Assembly: GCF_030403505.1 (NCBI RefSeq)
Contig: NZ_JAUEMJ010000011.1
Span: forward strand, 1 to 64,000
Reading direction: 5' to 3'
From: Glycomyces tritici
Lineage (GTDB): Bacteria > Actinomycetota > Actinomycetes > Mycobacteriales > Micromonosporaceae
DNA: 64,000 nt
Made by a program: the position numbers and the translations under genes. Shown here one piece after another: positions 23,833 through 32,186 of this stretch; position 1 is the stretch's first letter, and the number at the start of each line of letters is the position of its first letter. The notes beneath the pieces are model-generated. The model was not told the DNA's origin. It saw only the letters and a program-made list of their open reading frames with translations, and made no database searches.

Positions 23833-26357
23833 GCGGCGACGGACGCACGCTCCCCGTTCGCGTCCCCATCCTCGACGGGGAAGCGCTCGACTCCTGGCTG
23901 CTGCGCCTGGCCGCCCGCAACGACATTGCCATTCACAGCATCGCCCCGCAACTTGGGTTGGCGGAACGGATCCAGCCCGCCCGAAACTTTGCCCTGGTCC
24001 GCGGACATCCGTCGAACTTGCTGCGCCAGATCGAACGCCAAGCAGGACTTGCTGCCGGAAGACTCGACGAAGCGGTCCTCGACAAGTTCAACGCCCTCGG
24101 CTGGAAGGCAACAGCCGGCTCACGCTACTGCACCGACTGCCTCGCCACACCTGGATCTCCATGGCCGATCCGTTGGCAGTTGCCCTACAGCTTCGCTTGC
24201 GTCATCCATCAGAAGCTGCTCACAGTGTCCTGCCCGGTTTGCGGCAACATCCCGCACAGTCGGGTCCCACCCAGGAGCAGAGCCTTCTCCTCGCACCATT
24301 GCGCCCATCTCCGACGCAACACCAAGGACATCTGCGGCACGAACCTACTCGACCACCCAAGCGAGGCGCTTGCACCTGCGGACCCGCGTATTGCAGCACA
24401 GTGTTGGATCGATCAGCGATTGGACGCCATGGACAGCAATGCCGTCAGGGAGCTTCGTGACCTCGAAACGCTCGGCACGCTACTGCGGCGACGTATCTCT
24501 CCGGACGACCTCGCTTATCTCGGCCGTGACAGCGTCGAGGCGTTCACCGAGTACCGCAGGAAATCCCACCCTCGCGAATGGCATCGCCTCCACCGAACAG
24601 CCGCGATTATCTCGGCCGCTCTCAGCGTCCATGCGATCAGCATCATCGATGCAGGCGGCCCTGAAGACCGCTTTCAGCGCCTCGTGGTCATCTTCCGAGA
24701 CGTCGCCGGCCCGAAGCACCGCCCGCCTCCGGTTCCAAGGGCACTCTCACACCAGCGCATCGCCCAACTTTCAGAGCCGACGCAACACGACATCCTCACC
24801 GCCTGCGACCCGCATCTTACGGTCACCGAACGGCTCCGTTCACGCACTTGCATGCCAGACCCCGGTCTCCCCACACCCAAGTCGACCACCGCACTCGATC
24901 GCGGCAAATACTTGCCCCAGGCCCTCCGGCCCGACTGGCTCATTCGGTTCGTTCCACCAGATGACCACGGCCGATTGGCCATCGCAGGCGCCATCACCGC
25001 CGCCACGCTCCTCCCCGGCAACCCAGTCCGCAGCAGCCACGCCACCGGCGAACTGCAACCTTGGCGCGAGTGGCACAACCTGATGCTGTGCGCCATTTTC
25101 ACCCGATATCCCGACACCCCGATTGCGATCTGCAAACTCGCCGCTCACCTGGACCAGCACGGCTCACCGATCGACTACCGAAGGCGGCGGGCGACTTTCA
25201 CTGACATCGAGCTCACCGCACATCAATGGAAGGTGCTCTGCCGAGGCGCCGGCACCCGCCCCGGCGCTGACCGCCGTCTGTTCAACGCCAGGCGCCACCT
25301 CTTCGAACTGCTCACCGGAGCCGCCCTTGTCGATCCACGGCACAAGCTGGCCTTTTCCAGCTCCTTCGACCGACACGAGTATTGGAACAAGTTCGAATAC
25401 GAGATGCCAACATCCCTGCGCACAGCACTCACCCTGCACGCGACCGAAATCCTGCACGACGCCGGCATCGACGAGCCACTGACCTGGAGTCCGCCGACGG
25501 ACTGCGTTGCGGGGCTCGCCCTCCCCGGACGCGACCCGGCCGACATCGATACCGATGAACTTCACCGCCTTGTCATCGTCGAACGCCGGAATGTCGCGAC
25601 CGTCGCACGCGGACTTGGCGTCACCTTCGACCACGTCCGATACGCCGTTCAACAGCTCGAGCGCCTCCCTTTCCCCAAGTTGGAACGCACGCGGCCCGGT
25701 GACACGCCGGCTTTCGAGACGTTCACGCGCGACTTCTTCGACCGTGAGTACTTCCAGGCCCGCAAGACGATCGGAACCATTGCCAACGAGACGGGTTTCT
25801 CAAAATGGACCGTTCGCCAGCACGCCCTAGCCTTGGGCGTCAACGAGCGTCCTCACCGACACCGCATCAAGATCGACCCCGAATGGCTCCGCGAGCAGGT
25901 TCTCACGTTCAACCGAGTCAACCAGGACATCGCCCGGGAGCTGGGTATTGATGGCGACACGGTTCGAAGACGTCGAATAGAACTCGGCCTCCCCGCACGA
26001 TCGGCGGGGGCCGAGAACAGCTGCCGACGCTTCCCCGATTTCCCAGCTGCCATCCGCCGCGCAGTCGAAGGCCATCGTTACGGCTGGCTCCGACTACACC
26101 GCTTTCGACAGGTCGCTCCTCATGACAGCATCAAAGCCGCAGCCCTCGCGATCAAGGTTGACCCCAGCGGTCTCGTCAAACAGATTGTTCAACTCGAGCG
26201 TGACATTGGTTGGCGGCTGTTTCAACGAGCGCGCGGCGACACACCTATGCGGTTGACCGCCCGAGGCACACGCCTCTTGAACGATCTCGAACATCCCGAA
26301 GTTCGTTTGACCCTTGAGCAGCTAGCGAAGCCGTTCCGCAAGCGATCAGGAAGCTAA
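23829..26357 (+). CDS. tniQ: TniQ/TnsD-type target selector with C-terminal HTH domains
   Basis: An 842-aa protein. The N-terminal TniQ domain (LDGEALDSWLLRLAARNDI) is followed by a zinc finger with Cys pairs in YCTDCL (about 100) and SCPVCGN (about 135) plus the intervening ACVIHQ. The long C-terminal part has tandem HTH-like repeats (FSKWTVRQHALALGV; INQDIARELGIDGDTVRRR-like) and a final LysR-type winged helix (HDSIKAAALAIKVDPSGLVK, then LERDIGWRLFQRARG). Such length is typical of TnsD-like proteins that read a specific attachment sequence. Overlaps tnsC by ATGA. Confidence 0.85.
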   Translation: MSGDGRTLPVRVPILDGEALDSWLLRLAARNDIAIHSIAPQLGLAERIQPARNFALVRGHPSNLLRQIERQAGLAAGRLDEAVLDKFNALGWKATAGSRYCTDCLATPGSPWPIRWQLPYSFACVIHQKLLTVSCPVCGNIPHSRVPPRSRAFSSHHCAHLRRNTKDICGTNLLDHPSEALAPADPRIAAQCWIDQRLDAMDSNAVRELRDLETLGTLLRRRISPDDLAYLGRDSVEAFTEYRRKSHPREWHRLHRTAAIISAALSVHAISIIDAGGPEDRFQRLVVIFRDVAGPKHRPPPVPRALSHQRIAQLSEPTQHDILTACDPHLTVTERLRSRTCMPDPGLPTPKSTTALDRGKYLPQALRPDWLIRFVPPDDHGRLAIAGAITAATLLPGNPVRSSHATGELQPWREWHNLMLCAIFTRYPDTPIAICKLAAHLDQHGSPIDYRRRRATFTDIELTAHQWKVLCRGAGTRPGADRRLFNARRHLFELLTGAALVDPRHKLAFSSSFDRHEYWNKFEYEMPTSLRTALTLHATEILHDAGIDEPLTWSPPTDCVAGLALPGRDPADIDTDELHRLVIVERRNVATVARGLGVTFDHVRYAVQQLERLPFPKLERTRPGDTPAFETFTRDFFDREYFQARKTIGTIANETGFSKWTVRQHALALGVNERPHRHRIKIDPEWLREQVLTFNRVNQDIARELGIDGDTVRRRRIELGLPARSAGAENSCRRFPDFPAAIRRAVEGHRYGWLRLHRFRQVAPHDSIKAAALAIKVDPSGLVKQIVQLERDIGWRLFQRARGDTPMRLTARGTRLLNDLEHPEVRLTLEQLAKPFRKRSGS

Positions 26358-26363
26358 CCAGCG

Positions 26364-26547
26364 ACCCGCCACCGGCGCCCTCAAGATCCTCGGCGCGACC
26401 AACATCCCCAAGGCCACCAGGGCAATCGGTGAGGAACCCGAACGAGCCCTACCGATCCTGGGCATCAGCTACATTGCGGGGGCGCTACGAAGGAATACGC
26501 AGCTCAGCGCGACGGAAATCATGCTCATCGAGCGCAACTTCCCGTAG
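26364..26547 (+). pseudogene. C-terminal gene remnant after tniQ
   Basis: A frame without start codon reads TGALKILGATNIPKATRAIG, then EEPERALPILGISYIAGALRR and ATEIMLIERNFP before a TAG at 26545-26547. Codon use looks real for about 60 residues. I do not recognise the parent. It is probably the tail of a gene lost when the flanking DNA was rearranged, or old cargo of the Tn7-like element. Confidence 0.35.
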
Positions 26548-26596
26548 TTGCCCTGCTCGGGCGGGTCTTGACCCCAAGGCCTGATAGCGTTTGCTC

Positions 26597-27079
26597 ATGA
26601 CCTCTCCCCTGGCGACTGACTCCCACGGCAACGCACTGATCGATTTGACCACCGCGACCAGGGAACAACTCGAAGATGCCGCCAGGCACACGCCTTGCCC
26701 GCTCGCGCTCGTCGTCCTCACCGACAAGTCGACCGACGAAGTACTGTTCGGTCTGAATAGCTGGCGGCGAGAATACGAACTCCCCGGCGGCATTGTCGAG
26801 GAAGGCGAATCGTTCCTCGCAGCCGCGAAACGTGAACTCGAGGAGGAAACAGCAATCAGGGTCGAGACTCTCGATCTGGTCGGCTATGCGAGGTTCACCC
26901 TGACCAAACCGCAACGTGAGGAGCTCGGCGCGGTCTACCGCACGCGCGTCGCCGACCCGCAGGCGCAAGCCAGCGAGGAGCTACAGGCCTTCGTCTGGAG
27001 GAAGCCGCTGAGCGAGTCGGCACTCGCGATCGCCGCGCTCGACGACGTGATCGCAGCATGGGCCACAACGTCAGGCTAA
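26597..27079 (+). CDS. NUDIX hydrolase
   Basis: A 160-aa single-domain NUDIX protein. The Nudix box is GIVEEGESFLAAAKRELEEE followed by TAI, so the usual late Gly is Ala. It should hydrolyse a nucleoside diphosphate linked to another moiety; substrate unknown. ATG 26597 was preferred over TTG 26591. Its stop codon TAA (27077-27079) is made by the left junction of the IS. Removing the IS and one TA restores TAG at the same position, so the protein is unchanged. Confidence 0.85.
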   Translation: MTSPLATDSHGNALIDLTTATREQLEDAARHTPCPLALVVLTDKSTDEVLFGLNSWRREYELPGGIVEEGESFLAAAKRELEEETAIRVETLDLVGYARFTLTKPQREELGAVYRTRVADPQAQASEELQAFVWRKPLSESALAIAALDDVIAAWATTSG

Positions 27080-27131
27080 GCGATGTCCCGTAAGTTGACT
27101 GCCGCGCACCCCGATGCCGTGCCTGCGGGAT

Positions 27132-27902
27132 TCAGCCTTCGAGTGTGAGGTTGTGGAGCCGGGCGATGCCGGCCATCGCTTCGGCGGTGCCATGTCCCCG
27201 CAGTCGGCAATCGCGCAGCACCTTCCAAACCTTCATCTTCGCGAAGGTGTGCTCGATGCGCGCACGTACCTTCCGGTGCGAGGCGTTGTGCATCTCCTTC
27301 CATCCCACGAGCGGCTCGTCCTTGGCCCTGCGCCGGTGCGGGATCACCGCCCGCGTTCCCCGGTAGCCGCCGTCGGCAACGACCGTCGCGGTGCGGGTGG
27401 CGTGGTCGACGCCAGAGGCGGCGAAAGCCACCGAGTCATTGCGGTTGCCCGGCAGCGGCTCTCCGACAACGACCACCAATTGGGTGTCGGCGTGGATGAC
27501 CACCTGATGGTTGGTCGAGTACCGGTAGTTCTTCGACTTCGCCGCTACGGTGTGGTCCCTGGTGGGGACCAGGGTGCCATCGACGATGAGCACGGTCTCG
27601 GGCGCATACCGCTGCCGGGGTCGGAGCGCGAGTTTCGGCGCAAGGTCGTCGATGATCCGGTCGGCGGCCGACTTCGAAGTGCCGAACAGCGCCGCGAGCT
27701 GGCGCATGGTCAGATTGGTTCGCCAATAGGCCGTCAGCAGCAGAACCCGGTTCTCGAAGGAGAGCTTCCACGGTCGGCCCTTGGGCGCGGGGTCGGCTCC
27801 TTCGCGACGAAGTTGCCGGACGAGCTTGGCGAACTGCTGGCTCGACAGGCCGCTGAACAGCTCGATCATCGTCTTGTCCGCTGCTGAAACCACGCCCGCC
27901 AC
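27132..27902 (-). CDS. IS5-family DDE transposase (copy 2)
   Basis: A 256-aa transposase, co-linear with copy 1 at 57-827. Catalytic residues are Asp in VLIVDGTL, Asp in VVADGGYRG and Glu in RARIEHTF. The GTG start is shared with copy 1. The stop lies 37 bp inside the left terminal repeat. About 31 amino-acid differences from copy 1 show these are distinct lineages of the same family and not a recent duplication. Confidence 0.9.
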   Translation of the reverse strand: MAGVVSAADKTMIELFSGLSSQQFAKLVRQLRREGADPAPKGRPWKLSFENRVLLLTAYWRTNLTMRQLAALFGTSKSAADRIIDDLAPKLALRPRQRYAPETVLIVDGTLVPTRDHTVAAKSKNYRYSTNHQVVIHADTQLVVVVGEPLPGNRNDSVAFAASGVDHATRTATVVADGGYRGTRAVIPHRRRAKDEPLVGWKEMHNASHRKVRARIEHTFAKMKVWKVLRDCRLRGHGTAEAMAGIARLHNLTLEG

Positions 27903-28000
27903 GGCGCCATGATTCCATGTACCCCTCTCATACCCGGTGGCTCGCTTCGCAGCGGAGCAGCCCGAAATCGCATAGCTGTTCGTCTGAAAGGCCGTTATAG

Positions 28001-29143
28001 ATGCCTCTTCCTGCGCACCACCTCACGCTCGCTTGGCTGGCCGACCGATTTCGCGCCTTTGCCACGCTTGGCTTGCACTACTTCCCGGATGAAGCTGACC
28101 GAGGGCGGTTCGAGCGGCTCCGCCGCTACAGCGCGGAACTAGCGGCCCTGATCGACGACCGCGACGAAGCCGCAATCGCGGCAGCATATGGGCGCGATGC
28201 GGGAGTGCATACACCGATGGCCTCGATTGCATGGCGCGTGACAACAGCGGACGGTGTGGAGCTGTGGCGGACGCGCTACGTCGGCGACGAACTGATGCCC
28301 GACCTCTTGGCAGATGCGGGAAAACTGCTGCAGGCGCCAGTGCCGGAGCGACCCGTGATGCTGACCGACTCCCGGGCGCTCGCGCTTCCCGGCCCGCACA
28401 CCCACGTGGCGCTCTACGAGGTCGTTAGTGCGTTGGAGGCTCGCGATGTCAGCGCGGCCTGGCCTGAACCGGATTCGGACCTGCAGAAGGCTTTGCGCGC
28501 AGGCGGTGCCGCTCGCCCGCCCGCCCCCGAAGACGGTGGTCAGGAGGGGCCCACAGTGGTGAGCGCAGCTGCGGGAACCATCTGCGAGCGCATCGCCGCT
28601 CTCGCGGCTGAAGGCGCGGCGGCCTCGGGAGACTCCTACCAGGTCGAACGGTTCACGCAGGTGCGCCGTCTCGCCGAGAACATCATCATCGAGACCGTCG
28701 AATATGAACCGTTGTCCGAGTATGCGCTCAACATTGACATCGCCGCGACCGGCGCTGGGGTCGTGTTCTTTGACGACCGAAGGCGTGTACTGCTGGTACA
28801 GCGGTCCGACACCGGTCACTGGGGGATGCCCGAAGGCGCCTGCGACGTTGGCGAATCGTGGGTAGCGACCGCCGTCCGCGAAATGCGCGAGGAGATCGGC
28901 GTACGCGTTGACCCAGAGACGCTGACACTGGTCAACGTGTTCGACAACCGCGCGGTCACCCCAGAGAAGCTGTCCATACCCATCGCCGCCGTTTTCACTG
29001 CCCGTCTCGACGCAGCACCAGATGACCTTGCCATCAACCACGAAGTGCGCCAGGTCATGTGGGTGACGGCGCAGGAGCTGGTTCACCTGGATTTGTGGCC
29101 AGGACACCGAGCGAAAATCGGAGCAGCCCTCGATACCAAATGA
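28001..29143 (+). CDS. IS passenger: two-domain NUDIX hydrolase
   Basis: A 380-aa protein. The first about 240 residues form an alpha/beta domain I cannot name (HHLTLAWLADRFRAFATLGL onward). The last about 140 are a NUDIX domain with box GACDVGESWVATAVREMREE followed by IGV, a full match to G-x5-E-x7-REUXEEXGU. Lying wholly inside the IS, it stops 48 bp before the right terminal repeat and is divergent from the transposase. It probably hydrolyses a nucleotide derivative; the N-terminal domain may set specificity. No lesions. Confidence 0.8.
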   Translation: MPLPAHHLTLAWLADRFRAFATLGLHYFPDEADRGRFERLRRYSAELAALIDDRDEAAIAAAYGRDAGVHTPMASIAWRVTTADGVELWRTRYVGDELMPDLLADAGKLLQAPVPERPVMLTDSRALALPGPHTHVALYEVVSALEARDVSAAWPEPDSDLQKALRAGGAARPPAPEDGGQEGPTVVSAAAGTICERIAALAAEGAAASGDSYQVERFTQVRRLAENIIIETVEYEPLSEYALNIDIAATGAGVVFFDDRRRVLLVQRSDTGHWGMPEGACDVGESWVATAVREMREEIGVRVDPETLTLVNVFDNRAVTPEKLSIPIAAVFTARLDAAPDDLAINHEVRQVMWVTAQELVHLDLWPGHRAKIGAALDTK

Positions 29144-29209
29144 AACGGGCGACAGTCGCCGAGGCAGCCATACCCAGGCGCGCTCTCTCCGCTTACGGGA
29201 CATCGCTTA

Positions 29210-29598
29210 GTCTCCTCGCCGCGTCGCGCCGAGCCTCACTCGCGGGTGGGCTAGGTCTGGGACTCTCGGTCGGACTATTGACCGGGCTCTCATCGGGTCT
29301 CACCGATGGGATAGTGGTCGGCCTCTGGTCAGGGTTCGGGTTCGGGCTCGCGTGTGGGACTGTGGGCGTTTCAGTCGACTTCGCTTGGTTCGCGTACCGC
29401 TGCTGCCATCTCGCTCTTGGCCTTCCCAACGGCCGCAAGCTTCCTTGGCGGCTGATGACCTTTCTTAAGTCTGCGCACGAACGTGGCGTCCTTCGGCAGG
29501 TCGGAGGAGCTTACGAATTCCGACACGAAGCACTGCAGACCTACCTCAGCGTGCCGGTCGAAGCTGACTCGGCGCCCAACCCACGTACGTCGGCCTGA
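29210..29598 (+). pseudogene. C-terminal stump of a NACHT-type STAND protein
   Basis: The frame starts at the IS junction and reads a glycine-zipper membrane region (GGLGLGLSVGLLTGLSSGL, GIVVGLWSGFGFGLACG) and then KLPWRLMTFLKSAHERGVLR with FRHEALQTYL. The RGVLRQ-x-G-x-x-Y-x-FRH pattern is the usual C-terminus of actinobacterial NACHT-domain proteins with Gly-rich helices. The NTPase and sensor parts (normally 500 or more residues) are absent. The start is set by the IS border and no gene start is visible. Confidence 0.65.
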
Positions 29599-29667
29599 GA
29601 CGGTCGGACGCTGATCATGTCCCGGTCGTTGCGAGCAGCCCCATGGTGAACCTGGCAGGCTTTGTCC

Positions 29668-30288
29668 ATGACCAATCGTGAACCGAACCCGCCAACGGAA
29701 GCGAACACTCCCGCTGCGACGCATCTGGACCAGCGTCTGGCTGCTTGGACGCACATGTGGGCGCTCGCGGCAAGCGAAGTGCTTGCGGCAATGGAACGAC
29801 CGCGCGAGGACAACGTGTCGTTCGGGCACCGGGACGCCTTGACGCTAGCGCTCGTTGATGCTTCTCACAACGTCATCCGCGGCGCGGAGAAGCTCCTACC
29901 CAACGAACACTCCCTCCTCCAGCAATTCAAGACGGAGCACCCGGAACTCACGCGGATACGCGACCGGTTCGAGCATTTCGACGAGTACGTTCGCGGTGTG
30001 GGCTGGCGCCAGGACCGGGAGGGGAAGCTCGGACTCGCAAACGACCTCACTAGCGCCGGCCTCGACTTCCTGTCCTCGTCAGGAGGAGGCCCCGAAGGGC
30101 ACGTGCTCGAGGTCGAAGTGTTCGAGAACGAGGGTGGGAAGCTGGAATCGCGAACGTACTCGGTGCCTACGCGGACGCTCACGGTCGCAGTGCGCCAACT
30201 CGCCCGCAGCGCCCTCGACGCGGCAGGGTTGATCGACCAGAAGCACCTGGACCATTGCGAGATGTGCCAAAACCCTGGCCTGATCTGA
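29668..30288 (+). CDS. hypothetical protein with C-terminal Cys/His cluster
   Basis: A 206-aa soluble helical protein (HLDQRLAAWTHMWALAASEV; RDRFEHFDEYVRGVGW) with a C-terminal HLDHCEMCQNPGL. No family recognised. The ATG at 29668 is preferred over TTG 29662. It is flanked by the NACHT stump and a convergent small gene. Coding quality is good throughout and the frame is intact, which makes it one of the healthier genes in this part of the window. Confidence 0.6.
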   Translation: MTNREPNPPTEANTPAATHLDQRLAAWTHMWALAASEVLAAMERPREDNVSFGHRDALTLALVDASHNVIRGAEKLLPNEHSLLQQFKTEHPELTRIRDRFEHFDEYVRGVGWRQDREGKLGLANDLTSAGLDFLSSSGGGPEGHVLEVEVFENEGGKLESRTYSVPTRTLTVAVRQLARSALDAAGLIDQKHLDHCEMCQNPGLI

Positions 30289-30312
30289 CTTTGCTGCTCG
30301 ACCGGACCGCCA

Positions 30313-30600
30313 TCAATGCGCCCACCTCGTCTGCCACCGCTCGAAAGACTCACGGATCCATGCCGAATCGTGAACGTAATCGCCCGGCCCGCCATGAGCG
30401 ATCCAGGTGCGGTCGGGATCGGTGTAAACCAGGTCGAATCCGTGCAAGGATTGAAGCGCGTTCTCGACTATCGGATCTACCTGCTCGAAGCATTCTTCAA
30501 CCCATGGCTTCGCCCACGCGTGCGCTTGCTCGCGTGTGATCACTCCACGAATCAGGTTGCCCCACTGGTGTTCCACTTCCGCTTTCGTCGGGGGGGTCAT
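30313..30600 (-). CDS. small acidic protein, possibly an immunity protein
   Basis: A 95-aa protein (MTPPTKAEVEHQWGNLIRGV to SFERWQTRWAH), acidic and Trp-rich, with helical N-terminus and the segment LQSLHGFDLVYTDPDRTW. Size and composition resemble small immunity proteins, but I cannot name a family. It lies 35 bp downstream of the S1-domain gene and could share its transcript. Confidence 0.55.
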   Translation of the reverse strand: MTPPTKAEVEHQWGNLIRGVITREQAHAWAKPWVEECFEQVDPIVENALQSLHGFDLVYTDPDRTWIAHGGPGDYVHDSAWIRESFERWQTRWAH

Positions 30601-30635
30601 GTCAGGCTGACGTTCCTTTCCAGAACGAGGTCAGC

Positions 30636-32186
30636 TCACCGCTGATCTTCATTGGCGGGCTCCTCTCGAGGCGGGTCCGCGTGAGCCAGGCGAATGTGGC
30701 GCCGTGACGGGTCCACTTCGACGATCCTCACAGCGATCACGTCGCCGACGGCAAGGGGTCCGCGGTCGGTCTCGTCAAGCACTTGCCGCTCGAAACCGTC
30801 CTTGATGTGATCGAGCATGTCGCTGACGGCCTCGTTGAGCAGCAAACCTTCGAAGCCGTCCGCGCAGTCCTCGATGCGCACGACCACTCCGATCGGGAGC
30901 ACCTTCGTCACCGGGCCGGTCACGATTTGACCGACTCGCTCAACGAACGCTTCCAAGGGGTTGCGTTCCGCGGCGCGCAGTGACAGTGCCACTCGTTCGC
31001 GCACCATGTCGACGTCGAGAATCTGTACGGTGACCTCCTGGCCGACTGCGACGATGTCGGTGGGGTGGTCAATGTGTCGCCAGGACAGTTCGGAAACGTT
31101 GATCTGGCCGATCACACCGCCGATGTCAACGAACGTGACCTGGAATGGTGGAATGTCGGTGACGGTCCCGGTGCAGACCTGGCCCCTGCGCAACGTCTTC
31201 AAGACAGCCCAGCGGCGGTCGCTCTCGGTCGGTTCGGTCCTCCACCGTGCCCGGAGCGCCCCGTCGTGGTCCGGGAGCACCGCGGTGAAGAGCGGCTGAC
31301 GTGCAGCGCCATCGAACGATACAGCTGCAGCCTTGGCGGAGCGAATGAGCGCGGCAAGTTCACCGAACTCGGCGTCGTCGGCAGTGACGCCAGCGATCCG
31401 CCCGTCGTCGCGCTCCCAGACGAGGTCAGCCAAGCCTTCCTCGGGAAGTTCGTCAACGACCGCTGCAAGATCAGTGGACAGGTCTGGCCAGACCGTCAGC
31501 ATCGCCCGCGGCGCGAGATGGGAACGCACCGAGTCCATCGTGTCTCGGGTAAGGCGGTGCCAGCGCGGAACGCCGGCGACGGCGGTTTCTTCGAGGATCG
31601 CGGTCTGTCCCATAGCGACTGACCATCGCAGCCGTGCCCAGAAATCATCGTCGGCGGGGCGTTGCTCGACGTCGTACTCGTCGAATTCAGCGTCGTAAGG
31701 TGAGGCGTCCAGCGGTTCGGGGAACAAGCCGAGTTCCCGCGTGCAGGCAAGGGCGTCTTCGCTGGGCGCGTGTGTGCTGATGTAGACGTACTGGTCCCAA
31801 CCAACGTGGACAGTGAACCGGTCGTCGACTTCGAGGCGGCACCAGGCTCCTGTTTCGCGCAGCATCGCGCGAACCAGTTCCTGTGCAACGTCGAGTGTGA
31901 CGTCCGCGCCGTCGTGGTAGCCGGTCAGGTCCGGCGGGAAGATTCCGACCAGGCCATGGCCTGGCGCCGCCGGTGCCGCACCGAAGCGGTTCGAACCGGC
32001 TACGGTCGGCTCCCGAATGGTGAGGCTGTCGATGCCGGCGTCTCCGGCGAAGGTGGCTACCGCCTGGAGGTACGCGGCTTCGACCGGGCCACGATCACTG
32101 TCAGTGTCCTCGGTGCCGACGTAGTGGCCTGATTCGTCACGGTCGGCAGGATCGTATTTGGTGACGCGGTAGATGTAAGGAGGCAT
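30636..32186 (-). CDS. S1 RNA-binding domain protein
   Basis: A 516-aa protein. The N-terminal about 330 residues contain an Asp/Glu-rich domain of unknown type (DQYVYISTHAPSEDALACTR; PYDAEFDEYDVEQRPADDD). Two S1-type OB folds follow: residues about 355-430 (QVCTGTVTDIPPFQVTFVDI, then GQINVSELSWRHI) and about 440-510 (IVTGPVTKVLPIGVVVRIED). S1 domains bind RNA, so a role in translation or RNA handling is likely. ATG 32186 lies inside the end of the upstream HD gene (50-bp overlap), which implies coupling. Confidence 0.75.
   Translation of the reverse strand: MPPYIYRVTKYDPADRDESGHYVGTEDTDSDRGPVEAAYLQAVATFAGDAGIDSLTIREPTVAGSNRFGAAPAAPGHGLVGIFPPDLTGYHDGADVTLDVAQELVRAMLRETGAWCRLEVDDRFTVHVGWDQYVYISTHAPSEDALACTRELGLFPEPLDASPYDAEFDEYDVEQRPADDDFWARLRWSVAMGQTAILEETAVAGVPRWHRLTRDTMDSVRSHLAPRAMLTVWPDLSTDLAAVVDELPEEGLADLVWERDDGRIAGVTADDAEFGELAALIRSAKAAAVSFDGAARQPLFTAVLPDHDGALRARWRTEPTESDRRWAVLKTLRRGQVCTGTVTDIPPFQVTFVDIGGVIGQINVSELSWRHIDHPTDIVAVGQEVTVQILDVDMVRERVALSLRAAERNPLEAFVERVGQIVTGPVTKVLPIGVVVRIEDCADGFEGLLLNEAVSDMLDHIKDGFERQVLDETDRGPLAVGDVIAVRIVEVDPSRRHIRLAHADPPREEPANEDQR

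Larger units (their letters stand above)
19908..26357 (+). mobile_element. Tn7-like transposon: left end and complete tnsA-tnsB-tnsC-tniQ module
   Basis: Four genes overlap head to tail in the order endonuclease, DDE transposase, AAA regulator, target selector, as in Tn7 relatives. The TGT at 19908 starts a 75-bp region of repeats that resemble TnsB sites, 129 bp upstream of tnsA. In Tn7-like elements the tns operon begins just inside one end and cargo lies beyond its far end, so the element should extend right past 26357. I could not find the matching end (…CCCTACA) anywhere in the window, so the right boundary is open. Confidence 0.75.
27079..29207. mobile_element. IS5-type insertion sequence with NUDIX passenger (copy 2)
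   Basis: Perfect 16-bp terminal repeats AGCGATGTCCCGTAAG (27079-27094) and CTTACGGGACATCGCT (29192-29207) are flanked by TA on both sides, within an inferred CTAG target. The 2.1-kb element holds the transposase (minus) and a divergent 380-aa NUDIX gene (plus). IS5-type elements are usually near 0.9 kb, so more than half of this one is passenger DNA. Same family as 1-1395. Confidence 0.9.
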
